A model generated the notes under the pieces. It ran no database searches, had not been told where the DNA came from, and saw only the letters and a list, made by a program, of their open reading frames with translations. 64,000 nucleotides of DNA from Streptomyces sp. 3214.6 (GTDB lineage: Bacteria; Actinomycetota; Actinomycetes; Streptomycetales; Streptomycetaceae). The stretch spans positions 6,882,001-6,946,000 of the forward strand of contig NZ_LT670819.1 in NCBI RefSeq assembly GCF_900129855.1, given 5' to 3'. The translations under genes were made by a program, and so were the position numbers. Position 1 is the first letter of the stretch. Every line of letters starts with the position of its first letter. This document shows, piece by piece, positions 24,501 through 30,660 of the stretch.

Positions 24501-25519
24501 CCCGGCGGGCCGCGGCCCGCAAGGCGGCGGCCCGTCCGAAGCCGCGCGCCAAGCCCCGTTCACAGCCGAAGCCCCGTCCGAAGCCGTCGCAGGTGAAGCG
24601 GGCGGTGAAGAAGGTCGCGAAGGAGGTCCGGGAGGAGGTCAAGGAGACCGTCAAGGAAGAGGTCCAGGCCCAGGCCTGCGAGGTCAACAGCTTCGTGCCC
24701 GGGACGAAGGTCCTGATGGCCGACGGCTCGACGAAGCCGATCGAGAAGGTCAAGGCCGGCGACAAGGTCGTCGCCACCGACCCGAGGACGGGCAAGACCA
24801 CTGTCCAGACGGCCACGGCGACGATCATCGGCAAGGGCAGCAAGGACCTGGTCCGCATCACCCTGACGGTCCACGACGGCTCGACCGCCGACGCCGAGGC
24901 GACGACGGTCACCGCGACGGCCGGCCACCCCTTCTGGGTGCCGTCCCTGCGGGAATGGGTCGACGCCGGTGAGCTGAAGCCGGGCCAGTGGCTCCAGACG
25001 TCCTCGGGCGCCTGGATCCAGATCGGCGCGGTCGAGGCATGGACGGCGAAGAAGGCCACGGTCCACAACCTGACCGTCACGGACGTCCACACGTACTACG
25101 TGCTCGTGGGGGCGGCACCGGTCCTGGCGCACAACTGCGGGGACGCGGGGTATGCGGACGTGTACCTGGATATGGCGCAGGGGCACGCCTCCATCTCGGT
25201 GACGCACAACGGTGAGACGCTGCACACCGAGGCGGGTTCCCGGCCCGGACAGGACTCCATCGTCGGCAGGCGGGACCGGCCGCATGCTCCCGGCACCGAC
25301 GTCATCCGAATCCCTCTGCCGAACGCCCGGAACGCCATGAGGGCACAGAGGTACTTCCTGGACGACAACAACCGGGGCCCGCACAACAATGACACGAACA
25401 ACTGCGTGACGTACTGCGCGGCGATCCTCAGGGCCGGGGGATACACCGTTCCGGAAAGCAGATCGCAGCGCATCGCGGGTTGGCTCCTGGAAACCATGTT
25501 CGAGCGAAGGAAGCTGTGA
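18593..25519 (+). CDS. RHS/YD-repeat polymorphic toxin with HINT domain and C-terminal tip
   Basis: A 2308-residue secreted toxin. Residues 14-35 (SLFVGLVLFIGLIPDDASA) form a signal or anchor. About 250-900 is the SpvB/TcaB-like shell domain (SYSSQAVDGRTAS), and about 950-1800 holds YD repeats (YDPLGRLL, YDALGNLE, YDEAGN). The core ends at DPATGRFLQVDPM (about 1815). Residues about 1870-2025 are an extraordinary Ala/Lys/Arg-rich tract. HINT runs from Cys2029 (VPGTKVLMADG) to HNC2182. The last 126 residues are the tip, with GHAS (His2198) before NNCVTYC (Cys2271), suggesting a permuted papain-like hydrolase. RHS shells encapsulate the tip until release, and HINT proteases cut it free. Downstream genes probably give immunity. 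Confidence 0.92.
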   Translation: MDHLIRQLRYFGHWTRFTSLFVGLVLFIGLIPDDASAASGSTRISDVKRDPSVPGRDFSKKRPATRDEATGAFKPAAGTVPARTFTTLVTDRRDKLPKRAPLTAGAEPGTTPGATPVQAGPVKVRQPAAQAAKAARAAAADPGSAVQVQVKDATAARKAGVQGLLFTAAPAKNGLGPAASGTVELELDYASFKDTYGGDWGSRLRLYRLPACALTTPELERCRTRSALPGANDASAHTVSGSADLAAASAAPAVFAAAAEASGPGGSHAATSLSPSGSWMAGSSSGGFSWSYPIEAPEVPGGPQPEVELSYSSQAVDGRTASTNAQSSWIAEGWDYEPGYIERRFRSCSDDKDPIKDDKGVEQKPNNSGDSGDLCWGSDHVVMSLGGNTTELVKKDGTDDWRPADDDGSRLQRKTGAANGAKDGEHWVLTTTDGTQYHFGLNKLPNAPDGTVTNSALTVPVFGNHPGEPCHATAFIDSDCAQAYRWNLDYVVDPLGDAMTLWWTKETNFYGQNMKADQQISYTRSAQLARIDYGLRSDKLFGVQPAGRVAFTTAERCIPTTTFDCAEAKRTAANAKNWPDVPLDQECASGAKCTDKYSPTFWTTKRLTKITTSVLSGSALKTVDSWALEQSYPATGDGTSPALWLDAIARTGHGAGATAAMPKVTFAGIQLDNRVDKVEGLPPFSRYRVHAIDTETGGRIGVTYSARDCRALEPKRMPASPESNTMRCFPQYWTPKGALNPVKDWFHKYVVTEVREEDLVTDSPAKVTSYEFLGGAGWAYDDSEFTENKHRTWSQYRGYERVRTRQGGGDDVKQLTEHRYFRGLHGDKLPSGTRSSFVTDSEGTSYADLPQYQGQLLEQIAYESDGGPVDSATVTTPWAVRTATRTRAGTTPLEAWMTRPESVRTRERVKGDTWRTSTETTKYDSYGLPYEVEEKTPGGKVRCSTVGYARNTTAYLIESESREKTVLGACGTIGGEVVEDTRTFYDNLAFGAAPTKGLPTEVQELNGKGDGYVTIDRTEYDIHGRETATWDADNRKTWVEYTPATVARPTKQVSTDPLLHTETTVFDDVRGLPLTETDANGKTATMQYDPLGRLLKVWEIDRDPATQTPTATYDYAVRRDGPTITTARTLKDDGEYAVSYEILDGLMRERQTQDEAVGTGRIVNDTFYDSAGRKWKENEGYYNTAEPEAKLLQVGDNEVPSQNRTLFDGQGQPTADITYYHGTEKLRTTTERDGDVSTTIPPGGDTVTAVFEDAEGRVEKLREYTDSARTKWRDTLYQYDALGNLEKVTAPGGATTSFEYDKRGRQTAVVDPDGGRTEMRYDNADNVIATVDPFQRTLVTTYDGGGRPTTLREGSDTGPKRLEWTYDSLGKGLPTAQIRYEGGREYREEITAYDNAYRVKSSKTVIPTEETGLAGSYEYSYSYTPTGNLAWVEVPGLGGLTTERVVFRYNSDGLPISIAGASAYLAGVDYSAFGEVLRTDAGPAGKKVYGSYVYDEFTRRLQSATFDRSLAPGRISETRFGYDEAGNVTRITDVPGSASPDAGKTDTQCFVYDKLRQMTSAWTAKTEECAATPTKETVGGPEAYWQSYQYDEAGNRKTLVEHDTTGDPAKDVTRSYLYGKAGVGGPTALAEIKSVGPQGERLSTFAYDKAGNTVGRQNGGTDQTFEYDVEGQLRKVTEPVEGGGAKTTSYLYGANGERLIRTGADGSRTLYLAEAELTVNAANDSAKAERFYPHPDGSTTVRATGGARQLMLADHHGTSHTVVDMVDPAMGVTRRKSMPFGEARGQQPAAWPGQRGFVGGTVDKDTGLTRLGARDYDPATGRFLQVDPMVDYGQPATMNAYAYSNNAPATFSDPSGEFFPVVVLAGIAARIAIQAAIRAAARRAAIIAARKAAQAAARRAAALARKRALEAAKRAAAKAKREAARKAAAAKRAAARKAAARAAAKRAAARKAAAQARARAARAAAKKAAARRAAARKAAARPKPRAKPRSQPKPRPKPSQVKRAVKKVAKEVREEVKETVKEEVQAQACEVNSFVPGTKVLMADGSTKPIEKVKAGDKVVATDPRTGKTTVQTATATIIGKGSKDLVRITLTVHDGSTADAEATTVTATAGHPFWVPSLREWVDAGELKPGQWLQTSSGAWIQIGAVEAWTAKKATVHNLTVTDVHTYYVLVGAAPVLAHNCGDAGYADVYLDMAQGHASISVTHNGETLHTEAGSRPGQDSIVGRRDRPHAPGTDVIRIPLPNARNAMRAQRYFLDDNNRGPHNNDTNNCVTYCAAILRAGGYTVPESRSQRIAGWLLETMFERRKL
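24677..25516 (+). other. HINT autoprocessing domain and candidate papain-like toxin tip
   Basis: 24677-25138 encodes the HINT block: Cys2029 start, the TXXH-like AGHPFWVPSLREWV, and the terminal AHNC. These are the positions used in Hint self-cleavage. 25139-25516 encodes the variable tip. In it the order is His first (QGHASISV) then Cys in NNCVTYCAAILRAGGYTVP, with Asn/Asp-rich DDNNRGPHNNDTNN before the Cys. This order is that of circularly permuted NlpC/P60-LRAT-like peptidases or acyltransferases. No standard toxin name could be assigned from memory. Confidence 0.5.
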
Positions 25520-25521
25520 CG

Positions 25522-25929
25522 GTGTCGGACGAGTACGAATGGCTGAGGAATCTGCCGCAGGGCTGGGACGCGCCCGAACGCCTGCTCACCCCGACCGCGT
25601 CACCGCCTCTCAACCTTGGGGTGCAGGTGATCGGCAGCAACATCGTCGGTAACGACGTGGTCGAACTCGCCGCGCTGTTCATGGCCGAGCACGCCAGGTT
25701 CGAACTGTGGATGGGCGGTCACGAGCCGCCCCTCGGCTTCCGGCAGCAGTTCGAGCGGGGCGTCGCCCCGAACGAGGGACTGCGCCTCGCCTACGAGGCA
25801 TGGGTGGAGTTCGAGACGGCCTATCAGGCCTCGGACCGCAAGATTGATCAGGTGCGGGACGAGCGGGAAAGGCTGAAGACGGCTCTACGTGAGGCCACCG
25901 ACGCTCTCGTGCGTGCCCGGAGCGAATAG
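25522..25929 (+). CDS. Candidate immunity protein for the RHS tip
   Basis: A 135-residue acidic soluble protein starting at GTG 25522 (SDEYEWLRNLPQGWD). AAGGAAG at 25507-25513 gives an eight-base spacing. An overlapping GTG at 25516 would couple it to the RHS stop but leaves too little spacing. The C terminus is a charged coiled-coil-like helix (KIDQVRDERERLKTALREAT). I recognise no family. Position immediately after the toxin tip, the small size and the acidity are the usual signs of a cognate immunity gene; this is inference from context. Confidence 0.65.
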   Translation: MSDEYEWLRNLPQGWDAPERLLTPTASPPLNLGVQVIGSNIVGNDVVELAALFMAEHARFELWMGGHEPPLGFRQQFERGVAPNEGLRLAYEAWVEFETAYQASDRKIDQVRDERERLKTALREATDALVRARSE

Positions 25930-25937
25930 CGAAGGAC

Positions 25938-25974
25938 CGAGGTCCCGGCCGACAGCCTGTCGGCCGGGACCTCG
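25938..25974 (+). terminator. Perfect hairpin after the first cassette
   Basis: Seventeen-base perfect arms at 25938-25954 and 25958-25974 enclose a three-base loop. The core ggccgacagcctgtcggcc recurs in two further hairpins at 26523 and 27295. It is a strong candidate terminator of the RHS-immunity transcript, though no T-run follows. Confidence 0.75.
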
Positions 25975-25987
25975 CCTCGTCCGCCAA

Positions 25988-26009
25988 GGCGACGACGGTC
26001 ACCGCGACG
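25988..26009 (+). repeat. 22-bp exact copy of part of the HINT-coding sequence
   Basis: These 22 bases are identical to 24898-24919 inside the RHS HINT domain, in the same codon phase as the open frame that follows at 26013. It reads ATTVTAT in both places. This is best explained as a leftover of an older HINT-tip copy fused to the next cassette by deletion. Confidence 0.7.
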
Positions 26010-26012
26010 CGC

Positions 26013-26495
26013 GTGCGTGAACCGCAGGCGTGGGATGCGAGCCTGCCGGAATTCGACAGGCTCGGTGGTCGGAAGGCGTATCGAGAGGCGGCCGGGGACT
26101 TCATGCACGGCGATGGACCGGACAGCTCCATCACAGTGCGGACGCCCAGTGGTGCCATGCACCGGTTCGACCCCAGCACGGGCTACTACGGTTACCTCGA
26201 CGATGCCTGCGACGGCTACGCGGGGACGTTGTTCGAATACTGGGACGAGCTCTCGGTGAGACGGTTCCTGCAGGGAGTACTGGACGATCCCGTCATCCGG
26301 GAGACCGCGGAGATCGACTGGTTCGCCGCGGAAGTGGCCCGGATCGACGGGAAGTTCAGGGAACTCCTCAACGCAGGGTTCGCGGTGCCGGGCGGTGGCC
26401 CCGAGTGGTGGGCTCGCAGGATTCCTCGGGTGGCCGACGAGGAGATGGCCCAGAACGTGAAGGACCACTTCGGCATCGAGCTGGAGATCGGCTGA
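26013..26495 (+). CDS. Orphan toxin-tip/immunity-like protein (cassette 2)
   Basis: A 160-residue open frame from GTG 26013, with no ribosome-binding site. The same frame runs upstream into the HINT-derived 22-base segment, so it may be a displaced toxin tip rather than an independently translated gene. The stretch SSITVRTPSGAMHRFDPSTGYYGYLD recalls the end of many polymorphic toxin domains (a Phe-Asp-Pro-x-Thr turn). The second half, rich in Trp and acidic residues, looks immunity-like. No family is recognised. The related hairpin after it suggests a cassette acquired like the first. Confidence 0.5.
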   Translation: MREPQAWDASLPEFDRLGGRKAYREAAGDFMHGDGPDSSITVRTPSGAMHRFDPSTGYYGYLDDACDGYAGTLFEYWDELSVRRFLQGVLDDPVIRETAEIDWFAAEVARIDGKFRELLNAGFAVPGGGPEWWARRIPRVADEEMAQNVKDHFGIELEIG

Positions 26496-26522
26496 CGCCA
26501 GGCGGCACCGAACGAAAGCGAA

Positions 26523-26561
26523 CGAGGCCCCGGGCCGACAGCCAGTCGGCCGGGGGCTTCG
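26523..26561 (+). terminator. Hairpin after cassette 2, related to the first
   Basis: Seventeen-base arms (26523-26539 and 26545-26561, two mismatches) around agcca. The inner ggccgac-agcca-gtcggcc is the same core as in the hairpins at 25938 and 27295. Confidence 0.65.
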
Positions 26562-26702
26562 TCGTCCGGCGGCCGTTTTCACGGGCCGGGGAACGGCTGG
26601 GACGGGACTCCGCGCAAGTACCTCAGGTGGGTGGGCGCGACGGTCTACACGGCACGGGCCGCCTACACGGGACGTTCGGGTTCGGTGAGAGGAAATCCTG
26701 AG

Positions 26703-27284
26703 ATGACCAGTCGAAGCGCAGGAACGAGCGAATGGACGGCGGGCCTGGCGAAGGCCGGGCTCGTGGTCCGGGACGGCTGCGGTGACCCGGAGGGGTTCAT
26801 CCCTTCCTTGGTGACTGGCCAGCTGATGAGCGTCCCCCGGGAGGAGCGCCGCGGTGAGGCCTGGGCGGACATCGACGACCCGGAACTGCATCGGAAGGCG
26901 AACGCCGACTGGTACCGGCTGGCGGTCGAGGAGGGGCTCTTCCGGGCGGAGGACGCCCGGTTCTTCCTCGCCGCCGGTTCGTCCTGGGTCTGTGTGGAGT
27001 TGAGGCCCGACTGGGACGTCATGGGCGAGGGCGCCGCCGGCCCGCTCGGCAGCACCCACTGCCGCCCTGAGTTCACCATGCTCTCGCTGGACGGGAGCGT
27101 CCTGCTGGGCGCGACCACGAGTCAGTTCTCGATCGGCACGGTCGTGGTGAAGGAACCACACCGGTCGCAGGTGCTGCGGAAGTTCGCCGGGTGGGTGGTG
27201 CAGTCGGATTCCTCCCTCTGCGGCCCGCAGGACAAGGCGGCGGCCCGCCGCTGGCTGGACGACCATCCAGCCTCCGGCGTGTGA
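26703..27284 (+). CDS. Hypothetical protein, immunity-like (cassette 3)
   Basis: A 193-residue soluble protein. The ATG at 26703 follows gagagga (26686-26692); the open frame begins earlier at 26631. It contains VRDGCGDPEGFIPSLVTGQLM, WVCVELRPDWDVMG and a C-terminal KFAGWVVQSD segment, but I cannot assign a family. It lies between two hairpins of the same type, in the array behind the RHS gene, so an orphan immunity role is the simplest guess. The 26562-26702 gap reads in frame as RKYLRWVGATVYTAR and may be a further tip remnant. Confidence 0.55.
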   Translation: MTSRSAGTSEWTAGLAKAGLVVRDGCGDPEGFIPSLVTGQLMSVPREERRGEAWADIDDPELHRKANADWYRLAVEEGLFRAEDARFFLAAGSSWVCVELRPDWDVMGEGAAGPLGSTHCRPEFTMLSLDGSVLLGATTSQFSIGTVVVKEPHRSQVLRKFAGWVVQSDSSLCGPQDKAAARRWLDDHPASGV

Positions 27285-27294
27285 CCTGAAGCAG

Positions 27295-27347
27295 AAAGAG
27301 CCGAGGCTCCCGACCGACAGCCAGTCGGCCGGGAGCCTCGGCTCTTT
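27295..27347 (+). terminator. Strong hairpin closing the island
   Basis: Twenty-four-base arms at 27295-27318 and 27324-27347, with one mismatch and loop agcca, end in ctcttt. This is the longest stem in the window. Its right end is exactly where the homology of the GH43 remnant begins. Confidence 0.85.
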
Positions 27348-27608
27348 CGAAGACTGGTCAAGGTCGGCCGCGCCACCAGCGTCACCGGGCCGTACTACGA
27401 CAAGAGCGGCGTCGCCATGACCGACAACGGCGGCGCCCCGGTGCTGGAGTCGCACGGGCGCTACATCGGCCCCGGCGGCCAGTCGATCATGCACGACAGC
27501 GACGGCGACCTGATCGTCTACCGCTACTACGACGGCAACGACAACGGCACACCCAAGCTCGGCATCAACCTGCTGAACTGGACCACCGGATGGCCCGTCG
27601 CCTACTGA
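27348..27608 (+). pseudogene. 3' remnant of a GH43 arabinanase gene
   Basis: The frame ending at TGA 27606-27608 reads VKVGRATSVTGPYYDKSG, then HGRYIGPGGQSIMH, YRYYDGNDNGTPKLG and WTTGWPVAY. This aligns along its whole length with the C terminus of the arabinanase encoded at 9442-10410 (KVGRSTKVTGPYVDSTG, HGRFIGTGGESIF, YHYYDAEDGGTPKLG, WTKTGWPRLF). Only about the last 85 residues remain; signal peptide and all three catalytic residues are missing. Differences from the intact gene show that it is a paralogue, not a recent copy. The break coincides with the end of the terminator hairpin, so the RHS island appears to have removed the 5' part. Confidence 0.85.
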
Positions 27609-27627
27609 CCCGACCCCGGTCCGCCAC

Positions 27628-29382
27628 TCAGCCCGCCTGTCCCATTCCCGCCGCGTTCGGCCAGCTCTGGGCGTTGGGCCAGCCGGTGGCCGCCGCGGGG
27701 GAGAGGCCGTTGGTGCCGCGGACCTGGGCGGCGGTGAGGCCGCCGCGGGCCGGAACGCCGGTGGGGGTGGGCCCCATCGGCGGGGCGGTGGGCGCCATCG
27801 GGGGGGCCATGGCCGGCGCCATGGCGGCCGGAGTCATCGCAGGCGCCATGGCTGCGGGTGACATGGCCGCGGGAGCCATTGCCGGGGCCATTGCCGCGGG
27901 GGCCATCGCGGGTGCCATGGCCGCAGGCGTCATCGCCGCCGCCGGAGCCATCGGTGGAGCCGCCGCCGGCACGGGGGCGGGAGTCGGGGCAGGGGCAGGG
28001 GCCGGTGCGGGTACCGACTGGGGGAAGATCTGCGCGGCCGCGGGCATCGGCATGCCCGCACCGTCGGACGGAGACGGCTGCGCCGCCGGAGCTGGCATCG
28101 CCGGGGCAGCCGCGGCCGTGGCCGCGACCAGCCCCGGCGCCGGCATGCCCATGGCCTGAGCGGCAAGGCCCTGCATGCCCGCCCCGTTGGTGACCAGCCG
28201 GTCCACTGCCGCCGTGCCCGAGCTGTAGCCGGCGCCGGCGCTCAGCTCGGGCACGGGGGCTCCCCTCCTGGTCCCGTAGAGCACCTGTTCCAGGCCGGAC
28301 ACCAGGCGACGCACGTCCACCTGGGGGCGCACCACGAGCCTCAGGAAGCGGCTGGAGGAGCCGATCTTGTTTCCGCACTCGCGGACCAGGATGCGGTGCT
28401 CGGCGAGCAGCCGGTCGCGCACCACGGTCCCCTCGGCGCCGACGGGAAGGCGTACGAAGAGGAAGTTCCCCTGGGAGGGGTAGACCGTCAGGCCCGGCAG
28501 CGCGCTGAGCTGGCTCGCCATGTCGAGGCGGTCGCGGCGGACCTGCATCAGGCTCTGCGCGTACTCGGCGCCGTGGTTCTTGAGGATGAACACGATGTGT
28601 TCCGCGAAGGAGTTGAGGTTCCACTTCGGGAGCATCGAGCGGACCTTGCCCGCGAGCGCCGGGTTGGCGACCAGGTAGCCGAAGCGGATGCCGTGCAGGC
28701 CGAAGTTCTTGCCCAGGCTGCGCAGCACGATCACGTTCGGCCGGAGCATGGCCTCCTGGACGACGCTCGGCTCGGCCTCCGCGTCCGCGAACTCCAGGAA
28801 CGACTCGTCGATGACGACCAGGTCCAGGTCGGCCATCGCGTCCATGAACTGCACGATGGCGTGCTTGTGCAGAAAGCCGCCGTCGGGGTTGTTCGGGTTG
28901 CAGATCACGGCGACCCGGGTGCCGCGGGCGCGGATGAACTCGGCGTACTGGGCCAGGTCCAGGGCGAAGCCGCTGGACTCCTGGAGCGGGAACATGTCGA
29001 CCCGCTTGCCGGTCTCCATGGGCTGGTCGGTCCAGCGGCCGAAGGTGGGGACGGGAATGGCGAGGGACTCACGGACCAGCAGGTGGTCGATCCAGGTGAT
29101 GAGCTCGGTCGAGCCGTTGCCCATCGCCACGGCCTGCGGCGGAAGCTGGAGCAGACTGCACAGCTCAGCGGTGATCGTGTCGGCGCTGCTCGGGTAGTAG
29201 GTGATGATGTCGCGCAGCCGGGCGGCCATCTCGTCGAACATGGCCGGCGTCGGGAAGTACGGGTTGCACGGGATGCAGAAGTCCACCGGGCCGACACCCT
29301 CGCCGCCCTCGCGAGTCAGCGCCGCCATCGACGGGCTGTGCGCCGCGGTGTTGCGGAACAACGAGGAGACGTTGTCGGCCAT
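27628..29382 (-). CDS. PLP-dependent class I/II aminotransferase with Met-Ala-Pro-rich tail
   Basis: A 584-residue protein. Residues 1-370 are a fold-type I aminotransferase close to the histidinol-phosphate aminotransferase/CobD group: NGSTELITWI, CNPNNPDGGFLH (Asn binding PLP), VIDESFLEFAD (Asp of the pyridine), SLGKNFGLHGIRFGY (Schiff-base Lys) and the Arg near SRFLRLVVRP. Residues about 390-560 are a low-complexity Pro/Ala/Met tail (PAPAPTPAP, then many MAPA repeats), ending in a short conserved piece, GWPNAQSWPNAAGMGQ. The start MADNVSSLF is chosen after the purine-rich ggttcc region; an upstream start would add 17 residues. The reaction is not predictable. The tail is unusual for this family. 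Confidence 0.8.
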   Translation of the reverse strand: MADNVSSLFRNTAAHSPSMAALTREGGEGVGPVDFCIPCNPYFPTPAMFDEMAARLRDIITYYPSSADTITAELCSLLQLPPQAVAMGNGSTELITWIDHLLVRESLAIPVPTFGRWTDQPMETGKRVDMFPLQESSGFALDLAQYAEFIRARGTRVAVICNPNNPDGGFLHKHAIVQFMDAMADLDLVVIDESFLEFADAEAEPSVVQEAMLRPNVIVLRSLGKNFGLHGIRFGYLVANPALAGKVRSMLPKWNLNSFAEHIVFILKNHGAEYAQSLMQVRRDRLDMASQLSALPGLTVYPSQGNFLFVRLPVGAEGTVVRDRLLAEHRILVRECGNKIGSSSRFLRLVVRPQVDVRRLVSGLEQVLYGTRRGAPVPELSAGAGYSSGTAAVDRLVTNGAGMQGLAAQAMGMPAPGLVAATAAAAPAMPAPAAQPSPSDGAGMPMPAAAQIFPQSVPAPAPAPAPTPAPVPAAAPPMAPAAAMTPAAMAPAMAPAAMAPAMAPAAMSPAAMAPAMTPAAMAPAMAPPMAPTAPPMGPTPTGVPARGGLTAAQVRGTNGLSPAAATGWPNAQSWPNAAGMGQAG

Positions 29383-29544
29383 GGAACCTCCGTATGGGGC
29401 GGGCCCGGCGGGGACGACCGGGCCCGTCGTCATTGGGTGGCCCGCGCGGGGGAGCGCGGGCCACCCGTAGATACGGAGGCGGGGGTGACACCGTTCAACC
29501 GTTGGGAAATCGGTAAGAACTTGTGGGCTGTCCGTGAAGGCGGA

Positions 29545-30591
29545 TCAGGTTTCGAACGTGTGGATCGTGGTCGTCCGGTATGTCTGCCCGGGGCGCAGCA
29601 CCGTCGAGGGGAACGACGGCTGGTTCGGCGAGTCCGGGAAGTGCTGGGTCTCCAGGCAGAGGGCGTCGCCCTGACGGTAGGTGCGGCCGCCGGTGCCGGT
29701 GAGGGTGCCGTCGAGGAAGTTGCCCGAGTAGAACTGCAGCCCCGGCTGGTCGGTGGCGATCCTCAGGGTGCGGCCGGAGCGCGGGTCGCGCAGGGTGGCC
29801 ACGTGCACCGGCTCGGCGGTGACGCCCTTGTCCAGGACCCAGTTGTGGTCGTAGCCCTTGGCCCGGATCTGCTGGACGTGGCCGGCCCGCAGGTCGCGGC
29901 CGATCGTCTTCGGCTCGCGGAAGTCGAAGGGGGTGCCCGCGACCTCGGCGAGTTCGCCCGTGGGGATCAGGCCCGCGTCGGTGGGCGTGTAGCGGGAGGC
30001 GGCGATCGTGAGCTCGTGGTCCTCGATCGTGCCGCTGCCCTCGCCGGCCAGGTTCCAGTAGACGTGGTTGGTGAGGTTGACGACGGTGGCCCTGTCGGTG
30101 GTGGCCTCGTAGTCGATGCGCCACTCGCCGCGCTCGGTGAGGGTGTACGTCACCTTCGCCGTGAGCGTGCCCGGGAAGCCCATCTCGCCGTCGACGCTGG
30201 TGCGGCGCAGATACAGGCCGACGTCGGAGCCCTCGGTGAACGGCTCCACGTCCCACACGCGCCGGTCGTAACCGTCGGCGCCGCCGTGCAGGCTGTTGGC
30301 GCCGTCGTTGACGTCGACCTGGTGGGCCTCGCCGTCCAGGGTGAACCCGCCCTCGCGGATCCGGTTGCCGTAGCGGCCGATCAGCGCGCCGAAGTACGGG
30401 GAGTTCGCGACGTACTCCTCGACGGTGTCGAAGCCGAGCGAGATGTTCGCGTGCCGGCCGGCTGCGTCCGGGACCTGAAGGGACTGCACGATCCCGCCGT
30501 AGGAGAGGACCTTCAGTCGGGTCCCGCCGTTCTCCAGAGCCCAGCTGTGGATCTCCGTGCCGTCGGCGAGGGTGCCGAAGAGCGTCTTCAC
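29545..30591 (-). CDS. galM: Aldose 1-epimerase
   Basis: A 348-residue mutarotase. The family markers are SYGGIVQSLQVPD, GRYGNRI, LHGG (His102), NLTNHVYWNL (His176, the catalytic acid) and LETQHFPDSPN (Glu314, the base). There is no signal peptide, so it acts on sugar inside the cell. It lies 70 bases after the GguB-type permease gene, on the same strand, and equilibrates the anomers of the imported aldose before the dehydrogenase encoded further upstream. A second epimerase lies at 60990-61967 and shares the C-terminal STVLRPG motif. Confidence 0.93.
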   Translation of the reverse strand: MKTLFGTLADGTEIHSWALENGGTRLKVLSYGGIVQSLQVPDAAGRHANISLGFDTVEEYVANSPYFGALIGRYGNRIREGGFTLDGEAHQVDVNDGANSLHGGADGYDRRVWDVEPFTEGSDVGLYLRRTSVDGEMGFPGTLTAKVTYTLTERGEWRIDYEATTDRATVVNLTNHVYWNLAGEGSGTIEDHELTIAASRYTPTDAGLIPTGELAEVAGTPFDFREPKTIGRDLRAGHVQQIRAKGYDHNWVLDKGVTAEPVHVATLRDPRSGRTLRIATDQPGLQFYSGNFLDGTLTGTGGRTYRQGDALCLETQHFPDSPNQPSFPSTVLRPGQTYRTTTIHTFET

Positions 30592-30618
30592 GGGCTTTTT
30601 CCGCCTTCCTCATGCGAA

Positions 30619-30642
30619 GGGCCCCGCCTTCCGGCGGGGCCC
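30619..30642. terminator. Hairpin between permease and epimerase genes
   Basis: gggccccgcc (30619-30628) pairs perfectly with ggcggggccc (30633-30642), loop four. It lies inside the presumed minus-strand operon and has no T-run, so partial termination or mRNA stabilisation is more likely than a full stop. Confidence 0.6.
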
Positions 30643-30660
30643 GATCCGGATCCGCGAAAC

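Noticed and set aside
24677..25138. Self-splicing intein within the RHS protein
   Set aside because: Cys2029 and HNC2182 would allow splicing in principle, but the position between RHS core and toxin tip is that of HINT release domains of polymorphic toxins, so release of the tip is the simpler reading.
14849..27608. Integrase, transposase or tRNA boundary for the RHS island
   Set aside because: None was found; the island call rests on content, the hairpin array and the GH43 remnant, not on mobility genes.
27611..28159. Plus-strand frame of Gly/Ala/Met repeats opposite the aminotransferase tail
   Set aside because: It mirrors the repeated DNA coding for the Met-Ala-Pro tail; the minus-strand frame continues from a genuine aminotransferase domain.
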